Source: Persicaria tinctoria (Eukaryota; Streptophyta; Magnoliopsida; Caryophyllales; Polygonaceae). Taken from it: 64,000 nucleotides of DNA. This document shows positions 56,341 through 64,000 of the stretch, one piece after another. Where the stretch lies: the NCBI GenBank assembly GCA_037127255.1, contig JBANSL010000009.1, forward strand, positions 32,943,475 to 33,007,474, given 5' to 3'. The position numbers were made by a program, and so were the translations under genes. The notes under the pieces are model-generated. The model was not told the origin of the DNA and searched no databases. It saw only the letters and a program-made list of their open reading frames with translations. Each line of letters opens with the position of its first letter. Position 1 is the stretch's first letter.

Positions 56341-59300
56341 TCACCGTCGAATGATGATGTTTTCTTCCGCCCACAACGGGCAAGATCTTGAACAAGTAGC
56401 TTTCTTGTTCTTCCATTCGGATCCACACACATAGCAGAACTGATGTCCGCATCTGCGACCCAATTAAAAATTAGATAGTGAGATGAAATAGATTTCTGCA
56501 ATACAATATATAGTTTAAGCTAACTCAAGTTCAAACTCAACAACATATATATGATTTAATTTGTAACTTTACAAGGATAAAAGAACAACCTAGTGAGGGT
56601 GCGATTTGCTAGCTTAAGGTATGGTATAATGATCGATCTACAAAGCCTTACTAACTTAGCCCATAAGGATGACATGTAATAACCAATAGTTTACATGTTC
56701 GAATCCCCCCTCCTACTGTAATGACATAACTTAAGTGCCTACCTATGAACCAAAAAATAGTATAACGATATCGATCATGAAGAAAGAGCATAGGTTACCT
56801 GCAATATATATGGTAGCAGCCATGAGCAAGCTCAACCATATGTGAACACATTGCACATTGTCTCCACTTCTTGTGTCCAACGAGCGTCTTTAACTTAGCA
56901 TCAGCAGAGCTCGGATCCAATCCACGTCTATTGTAGTCATCACACGACATGTTCGAGTGCCACAACACCTTGCACTTTATGCAGAATAGTTTATGGCATT
57001 TGACGCACATACACTTGGTTGAATCGATTCTACTTGTAGATGCAAGATTGCGGTTAGTTGCTAAAGCATCGGTCTTGGACATCAAGTAGGAGCACCTAGG
57101 GTTCGGACAATACACCTTCTCCGTAGTAGGAATGGATGATTCCTTGACTAGCTGGTCGAGTTCTTTATACATTTTCCGGGCAAGGAATTTTCTACATGGT
57201 TCGATTTTCAGCTCCAATCCGCAGTTGGGTTGTGGGCATCGAGGAAGCTCCCTGCCCCTCACTTTGAGTTCTACGTGCGTCTTCAAGCAAGAGGAGCAAA
57301 AACGGTGTAAACAACCATCGATTTGAATCATCTTCTTCGAATCAACGTCCTCCAAGCAAATCGGACACTTTTCTTCTACACGAATGACTTCCTCAAAAGG
57401 TCTCCCAGCCTGACTCGCTATCGAGGATCTCGCTAGTTGTAATACAAGCTCGGAATTCTTCTCGATTTTGGATATATGGCAACGCCGAAATCTTTTCTTA
57501 AGAAAACAAGCACGACCTACCAAGTCCGCAACTTTGGCCTCCTTGGTGGTTTCCTGCTCATTTTTCACAACACGATCAACTCGATCAAACAAGTGCAAGA
57601 ATCAAGTTCATGGTAATTAAAAGGATGAGTAAGTAGAAACAAGTCCAAGTAGATCTTACAAGAATCGAAATTACATACTAATGTATTGAAAAATATAAGG
57701 TTTCCAAGTGCATAAATATTGTCTACTTTATTAAGTGTGGACATTAGTAACGATACAATTTCATCCTTATTAGATAACAAATAGCTAGCGATTGGGTTTA
57801 TCTTGTCAGAGTTCGGGACTGAAAACAATTCGGTTTTTGGTAAGGTACTAAAGAAATTTGATCGACAGACATAGAGAAGAGAGGGAATTAAAAACAAAGC
57901 AACATTGTGTTTTTTAAAATGATATATTATATTTAAAATTTTAATTTATCCTTGTTAAATATAAAAGATATTTTGGGTAAATAAACATGTAAAATTTTGT
58001 TAAGAAAAACATGTCGTTTTAGGTATTTTGGTGTTCACTTCCTAAAATTACTCTTGTAATGATTAGGGATTTGTTATATATAATCTTCAATAAAGTGAAA
58101 AAGTAAATTAATAATTAGGGATATAATAAATGTAATTTTATTTTCTTAAACAATGTACAAATGTGTAAAACGAATGTTTTACTTAACGGATAAAGTATAG
58201 TTTTTAGCTTTTAAAAAAAGGTGACAAAAAAAAGAGTTAAATGTCCTCTATTTTGAGACCAATGAAGTATATGTTTATAACTTAATTATGCCTACGTGAA
58301 AAAAGTTAAAAGAACTTTAATTTGGATCTTATATAAGATCCAAAAGTGCACATTACGTTCTAGCTCCTTGTGACAATAGCAGGCACGTAACTAGGTGCCG
58401 CCTAAGGTCCACTTCAGCCCGCCCCAATTCCGTTTTAAAAAAATTACTAATAGATAAGAAAATATATAAAAAATTACTAAAAATTATGTATTTGGTTATT
58501 AGAATAAGAATTTTATTAATGAAAATTATGAATGTGTGAAAATTTAATCTATCTCGCCCATCCAAATAAATATATGAAAATTTTAGTCTATCCCGCTCCT
58601 AAATTTAATTTTCTCATTCAGTACCTACTGCACTAACTCCCTCAATGAGTCTCTTTGAGATGAATATATTCCTCCCGTATATTTTTTTTCAAGAATTTGA
58701 ACTAAATTCGATTATTTTTATGACATAGCTGAGATTTAAGTACATTGAGTAAACCCAACTTAAATCCAACCCGAATTGTTAATTAACTTGATCGAAAATA
58801 ACCAAAATATAAAACACCGTATCCTCAATTCAATTTGGGTACATTCAATAAAGAATGAAGCAGGACTACAAAAGTATGAATTTGATTTGATAAGTGTCCA
58901 ATAAAAGAAGCAATTTCTTTGGATAGGAAAACTCACATAAGAGTGAAGATCGAAGTGAAGGGAAGCACACATAAGTATCTTTATGTCTAAGCTCCAAGCG
59001 AGCTCGAGGCCATGGACGAACGCTTCCAGTTCAGCCACGTGCTCCCTCATCTCCCCCTCCGGCGAAGCCAGCGGTTCCGAAATCTTTGCCACCACGGTGT
59101 TCTTCGAATCGAAGATGGCCACCCCAATTGCCCCCAGTTTCGCTTTTTTCTTGCTATCCACCACCACCAATCCCTTGAAATATAGACTGAAATTATTCCC
59201 TCCGATTGCAGATGTGGATGTGTGAGGAATCTCGTAGCAATCATCTTCATCGGGAATCACGATGGGTTGGACCTCCCTCAGCACCACCACGTCGTCGTCA

Positions 59301-59425
59301 TCGGTTCTGGCGGCGGGGGTTGAGTCTGGGTTATAGTTATTGCGACGACGTCGTTTTAAAAGGGACGTCGTTTGGGGCCACTCGAGGAGCACCACCACGT
59401 CGTCGTCGGTGGGAGAGGCCGCCAT
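56341..59425 (-). CDS. RNase H-like plus RBR-type E3 ubiquitin ligase
   Basis: Proposed exons: 59425-58937, 57592-56799 and 56452-56341 (about 464 aa). Exon 1, from ATG 59425, has an acidic start and an RNase H-like domain (YFKGLVVVDSKKKAKLGAIG, HVAELEAFVHGLELAWSLDI). Exon 2 completes it and adds RING1 (CPICLEDV...CLHRFCSSC, about 239-288) and IBR (YCPNPRCSYLM...CIKCKVLWH, about 325-381). RING2 (CAMCSHMVELAHGCYHIYC) is completed by exon 3 (CGHQFCYVCGSEWKNKK); its likely catalytic Cys is in HGCYH. RBR ligases take ubiquitin onto that Cys before passing it to the substrate. Donor GTGAGT at 58936 and the last intron (GTAACC...GCAG) are canonical. The expected acceptor before 57592 reads GCAC, not GCAG, and a stop lies just upstream. 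The gene is therefore possibly damaged, or this intron is mis-modelled. Confidence 0.7.
57593..58936 (-). other. First intron of RBR gene (boundary uncertain)
   Basis: AT-rich, about 1.3 kb, starting GTGAGTTTTCC. It contains a 110-codon frame (57897-57565) without convincing RBR or RNase H features. A possible acceptor TGTTTTCAG near 57822 and a donor GTAAGATC near 57660 leave room for a cryptic exon. Confidence 0.4.
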
Positions 59426-60920
59426 GGATTTTAGGGTTTGAATCAGCGACTTTTAGAAATATCCGGCGTATCCTATGTGTCGATCTTTTTTTACAGATCA
59501 AAAAGAAAATATTTTTTAAAAATATATTAATTATTACCATATCTTTCAAATTCATCTTAGGAAGAATATGTGGTGTTGTACTGTTGTGTAGGACTGTAGG
59601 GTTGTTAAGATCGTCCACAATATTTTTTTCGGTTTATTTTAATACTAGTGTATGCCCCTCTGCACGGGAATATGTTAACACAATATTATAAAATTATATT
59701 TATTATCTATAAAAAAAATCATATTATAAATATAAAAATAAATAAATAAATATGAATTACATTATGATAATTAAACTAATAACTGAAAATATAAGATTAA
59801 AATTAATTTAGATCTAAATAACTCATTCTCCTAAAAAATAATATAGATATAAATAAAATAACTATGAAATGATTAATTTTGATATAAATATTTCTTTTCA
59901 CCAAAAATAATCGATAACACCTATCAAATATTTACTATTTATATATTAATATTTTTGGTAATTACGATCACTGTTCTAAAAAAATCCCTTCAAGGCCCGC
60001 CTAGACCCCCGCCTAAATCCCTTACCTCACTCATTCGCCAAGACCTTAAAGATCACCAAGACCCGCCTAGGCCCCAAAGATCCGCCGTAAAATTCGTCTA
60101 TATGGAAATTGGGTGAATCTAATTTCTTTTTTAGGTCCCGTCCATATGGTGTAATTTATATATAAATCGTTCATTTGATAGATTATTTATAATCCAGATA
60201 GATATACACTTATATGGAAATTTGTATATCTGTATATGCCAAATTTATTAGTATTATTGCGTTTAATTATATTGATATAGTTATTTCCTTATATAATATT
60301 TACTCTTTTATAAGATATTTCACCTATTCAATTATCGGAGAATACATTAATATAATATTATAAGTAATTTAGATAGTAGTTTCCAATAAATAAATAAATA
60401 ATAATCTAAATATAAATCATTTTTCCACCAAAAAATTAGTTCAACAAATGATATATAATCTAATTATCTTTTATTTGTATTCTCTCGAAACAGAAATAAA
60501 ATTCATATTTATAAGGTAAAAGGTTTTTTCCCTAATATATCGTTAATTAAATCTCATATAATTAAATAGATAGTTGATTTTTAAAATATTTTAAATTTTT
60601 TTTATTAAATATTGTATGTAGTATATATTTATTACGTTAGTTTACTAAAATATTTATGCACAGATAGATTGTGTTATATTGATATAATTTTTTTCTTATA
60701 TAATATTTACTCTTTTATAAGATTCTATCCAATTATATGAGTTACTGGTAAAATAAAATAAGTATTTAATCATTTTTAATTATATAGATTAGAACTATCT
60801 AATAATTTTTATTAGATTTCCTTTTTGACAGGAGAAAGTTTTGCGAGACGCACTCACGTGCCGCCACGTAGGCAGATTCACTCATGCACCGCCACGCAGG
60901 CACCAATGCATCGGTTTTAG
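59426..60920. other. AT-rich upstream region of RBR gene
   Basis: No coding frame. It would contain the RBR promoter. GC-rich words CACGTGCCGCCACGTAGGC and CCGCCACGCAGGC near 60855-60900 resemble the leader region of plant Helitrons (recollection). Confidence 0.4.
59645..59668 (-). mobile_element. Possible Helitron 3' terminus
   Basis: On the minus strand CCCGTGCAGAGGGG, a weak hairpin, is followed by CATACACTAG and then T. CTAG preceded by a short GC hairpin is the Helitron 3' end rule. The element would extend to higher coordinates, but no TC start is identifiable, perhaps lost in the microsatellite at 60923. Confidence 0.35.
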
Positions 60921-60922
<2 letters not shown>

Positions 60923-60984
<62 letters not shown>

Positions 60985-60989
60985 CATAT

Positions 60990-61024
<35 letters not shown>

Positions 61025-61097
61025 CACACACACATATATATATACATATATATATATATACGTATATATACATATATATATACATATATATATATAC

Positions 61098-61146
<49 letters not shown>
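60923..61146. repeat. Compound CA/TA microsatellite
   Basis: About 220 bp of (CA)n, (TA)n and TACATA blocks. The long His/Thr/Ile/Tyr frames on both strands are products of the repeat. Confidence 0.95.
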
Positions 61147-61150
<4 letters not shown>

Positions 61151-61260
61151 TTACTTCAAATGTAAAAACTCCTTAACGTGTAAAATTTGCTTATCGCGTA
61201 AAATTAGCTAATGGGCCTAATTTAATTACTAATGGGCCTAATTTCATTAGTAGAATGTCT

Positions 61261-61310
61261 GCCCCCCCCCCCCCCCCTTGCCCCCCCCTCTCGGACCCTT
61301 TTTTTTTTTT
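61261..61310. repeat. Poly-C and poly-T runs
   Basis: Eighteen or so C, then TTG, C8, CTCTCGGACCC and T12. Such runs are rare in plant DNA and error-prone to sequence. Confidence 0.8.
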
Positions 61311-61562
61311 GCCCAAAATTTTTTTTCCTTGTAACACTTTCTGCTGTGCAAGTATAACTTGCTTTTATGCACATATAACATCTTATTGTGCAAATATAAG
61401 TTTATTTTGTGCAGACAAATAATTCATTATGGGGTAAATAGGTAAATGTGCCTATTTCAATTATAAAAATTTATAATTGAAATATGTTTAATTTATGGGT
61501 AAATTGGTAAATATGTCTAATTTTATGGGTAAATGCACTTTTTCCCGTTTTCGATACCTTTT

Positions 61563-61760
61563 GTGCAACTGTGAAGTGCATTTGTGGAACTGTGGAGTGC
61601 ATTTGTGCAACTGTGAAGTGCATTTGTGCAACTGTAAACTGCATTTGTGCAACTTTAATTGTGCAATTGTGCAAATTTAAAGTAGGATACAATTGTGCAA
61701 ATTTAAACTACAATTGTGCAAAAGTAAGATACAATTGTGCAGATCAAGAATACAATTGTG
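61563..61760 (+). repeat. 21-bp minisatellite and related TGTGCAA repeats
   Basis: Four units of TGTGCAACTGTGAAGTGCATT lie at about 61563-61647, followed by looser repeats with ACAATTGTGCAAA every 25 bp or so. The frame encodes a Cys-rich ICATVKC-like repeat, which I regard as incidental. Confidence 0.8.
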
Positions 61761-62042
61761 CAAATGTAAGATCATAATGTGCATTAACAAGTCAAAAGAT
61801 GTGCTTTAGAAATCGATGTTTTAATTTTGTTTTTTTTTTACTTTTGAGAGTTTGGGTTCACCTCTCGGATAATTTAGGTTGATAGATGTAAGTTTGAAAT
61901 CGATTTTTTTACGTATAAGCTTTTAAAATTAAAGTGCATAAATAAGATTAAAATGTGCATAATTAAGGTTAAAAAGTGCATAACTTAGATTATAATGTGC
62001 ATGATTAACAATTTGCGATTGTTGCGCTCTTGTCTATTATGT

Positions 62043-62113
62043 AACCTATGTGGGATTTGAACCCACATCTTTTTTGTAAACGCACATTGCTCTACCAATT
62101 GAGCTAATGGGCT
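62043..62113 (-). tRNA. Degenerate tRNA-like sequence
   Basis: The minus strand shows an A-box TAGCTCAATTGGTAGAGC, a B-box GGTTCAAATCC inside a perfect T-stem (GTGGG/CCCAC), and a 7-bp acceptor (AGCCCAT against ATAGGTT) with one mismatch and one G-T pair. The anticodon stem does not pair, so it is a pseudo-tRNA or the head of a SINE-like unit. Identity is unclear (a Lys TTT-like loop at best). Confidence 0.4.
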
Positions 62114-62149
62114 AAATTATGATTTTTATGCTAAAATAGAAGAACCTAA

Positions 62150-62795
62150 TCGACCTAAAACATATTGCAATAAAATTATAAAATTCAATTAGCTCATGAT
62201 TCACAAACAATTTGACAATGCTATAAACATGAAATTAGCTCCAAATCAACCCAACAACACAACCATATCATCAATTTCAGTTAATTTGGCTGTTGGCAAA
62301 CAACCCCAAATTATAAAGCATATCGCAATATAAAATTCCAAACTTCAATTAGATCATGATCTATAAACAATTTGACAATGCTATGAACATAAAATTAGCT
62401 CCAAATCAACCCAACAACACAACCATATCACCAATTTCAGTCAATTTTGCTTTTGGCAAAAAGCCCCAAATTCTAAAACATATCGCAATATAAAATTCTA
62501 AAATTTAATTAGCACATGATCCATAAACAATTTGACAATGATATGAACATGAAATTAGCTCAAAATCAACCCAACAACACAACCATATCATCAATTTCAA
62601 TCAATTTGGCTTTTGGAAAAAAGCCCCAAATTCTAAAACATATCGCAACCTAAAATTCTAAAATCCAATTAGCTCATGATCCATAAACAATTTGACAATG
62701 ATATAAACATGAAATTATCTCCAAATAAACCCAACAACACAACCATATCATCAATTTTTCAATCAATTTGGCATTTGGCAAAAAGCCCCAAATTC
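62150..62795 (+). repeat. 160-bp tandem repeat, four copies
   Basis: GAAATTAGCT recurs at 62231, 62391, 62551 and 62711, exactly 160 bp apart. Shared phrases are CCAAATCAACCCAACAACAC, AACCATATCA and AAACAATTTGACAATG. Divergence between copies is a few per cent to about 10 per cent. Confidence 0.92.
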
Positions 62796-62939
62796 CGCTC
62801 CTAAATCAAACCCTAGATTTTCAATCTCAACCTAAATCATTCAAACAATCTAAATAATTGTAATAAACAATTTTAGGGTTAGAAATCATACCAAATTCGA
62901 GTTGAAACAAAGAGAAAATCGGGTTTTCGAAGGTAAATC

Positions 62940-63295
62940 GAGCCAAAAACTTCGAACAGGTCTGTCGGGAGAGATGGGCTCGGTGTGAGCTCGGCTGGGC
63001 TCGAACCATGGGGGTTCCAGGCTCGGGGGGTGCGCCTGAGGGAGGGGGTTCGAGCTGGTGGGGGCTGGTGGCCGGAGGTGGCTCGTGGGTGGCGTGGGAG
63101 GCCGACGAGCGAACATACGACGTGAGCCTTCAGATGGGCAGGGTGGGCGCGTCTGGGCTCGAACCAAGCCAAGTCAGGGCTCGAGGGGTGCGCCCAGGGG
63201 TTGGCTCGAGCGCGGCCAGGCGGTGGTGGCCGGAGGTGGCTCGACGTGGGGTGGGTGCGCGGCAGCGGGAGGCCGAGAGAGAACCGCTGTAGTTG
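62940..63295. other. GC-rich island inside TIR element
   Basis: About 350 bp of CpG-rich sequence with an internal duplication (GGCTCGAACCA, then GGTGCGCC, in both halves). Open frames on both strands show no domain and vary with the duplication. Probably non-coding, or a captured fragment of unknown origin. Confidence 0.45.
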
Positions 63296-63390
63296 TCCAG
63301 TGAAGCGCGTGTTGATTTATTAAAAAATTAGATTTTACACGTTAAGCGGATTTTACACGTTAAGGAGTTTTTACATTTTAAAGCTTCTCT

Positions 63391-64000
<610 letters not shown>

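Larger units (their letters stand above)
61147..63386. mobile_element. TIR transposon lodged in TA repeats
   Basis: Inverted ends of about 60 bp share ATGTAAAAACTCCTTAACG, then TGTAAAAT and CGCTTA(A/T)CG(T/C)GTAAAAT, at 61159-61200 and 63327-63376 (reverse). TA microsatellite lies on both outer sides, so the target duplication cannot be read. The interior holds homopolymers, a 21-bp repeat, a tRNA-like sequence, a 160-bp tandem array and a GC-rich island. No transposase. Mutator-like is the best guess. Confidence 0.65.

Noticed and set aside
57565..57897. 110-codon frame in the RBR first intron as a separate gene
   Set aside because: No RBR or RNase H similarity that I can defend. It is better treated as intron with a possible cryptic exon.
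60841..61176. His-Thr and Tyr-Ile repeat proteins
   Set aside because: Products of the CA/TA microsatellite on both strands.
61495..61777. Cys-rich repeat peptide (ICATVKC type)
   Set aside because: It arises from a 21-bp minisatellite; no signal peptide or conserved context.
62879..63303. Pro- and Gly-rich frames in the GC island
   Set aside because: Both strands are open and the content follows a local duplication. No supported protein.

Overview
This window looks like repeat-dense nuclear DNA of a eudicot plant. The evidence is plant-type LTR retrotransposons (an Athila-like Ty3 element and a Sirevirus-like Ty1/Copia family), a plant L1-type LINE carrying an RNase H domain, NLR resistance-gene relics, and an RNase H-like/RBR ubiquitin-ligase gene of a plant-specific architecture. 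One NLR relic resembles the RPP13-like protein 4 family. Lamiales is a weak guess from protein style only. There are no bacterial operons, CRISPR arrays or phage. Protein identities come from reading motifs, not from database searches.

Layout. 1-4.7 kb: non-coding, with Ty3-LTR-like debris. 4.7-8.6 kb: two adjoining minus-strand NLR/LRR pseudogenes, broken by in-frame stops and frameshifts and lacking NB-ARC. 8.6-9.87 kb: a truncated Ty1/Copia element (RT, RNase H and one LTR). 9.87-24.08 kb: a deletion-derivative Athila-like element. It has a 2,035-bp 5' LTR, a tRNA-Asp-type primer site, gag and protease relics, and only the integrase tail, with no RT or integrase core. Its 3' non-coding part is tandemly duplicated, and one copy was hit by a partial LTR element (17.2-18.6 kb) and a 3.1-kb solo LTR (19.17-22.31 kb, TSD AATCT). 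Its LTRs and coding spacers carry about 33 copies of the palindrome TCGANNTCGA.

24.1-44.1 kb: three head-to-tail Sirevirus-like copia units on the minus strand share LTRs (LTR-unit-LTR-unit-LTR-truncated unit). A scrap of a fourth unit remains. Each complete unit has an extra gene between pol and the 3' LTR, and one of these is still an intact 320-codon frame. 44.1-45.5 kb: a decayed Ty3 5' end. 45.5-51.6 kb: a full-length but dead LINE flanked by an approximately 20-bp target duplication.

51.6-56.04 kb: a run of DNA transposons. Two nested Stowaway MITEs are followed by a 2.6-kb Pack-MULE (9-bp TSD TATTTTATA) holding an EF-hand gene fragment and a TGTCACC minisatellite, and then by a 1.1-kb PIF/Harbinger-like element (TSD TTA). 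56.3-59.4 kb: the only plausible host gene, an RNase H-like plus RBR E3 ligase on the minus strand, whose first intron has a doubtful acceptor. 59.6-64 kb: a possible Helitron terminus, CA/TA microsatellites, and a 2.2-kb TIR element set in TA repeats. That element carries a tRNA-like sequence, a 160-bp tandem repeat and a GC-rich island.

How it works together: most of the window is layered transposon insertion and decay around two ancient gene loci. The relative order can be read from the nesting. Many of the stops are explainable as C-to-T or G-to-A changes, as expected from long-term cytosine methylation.
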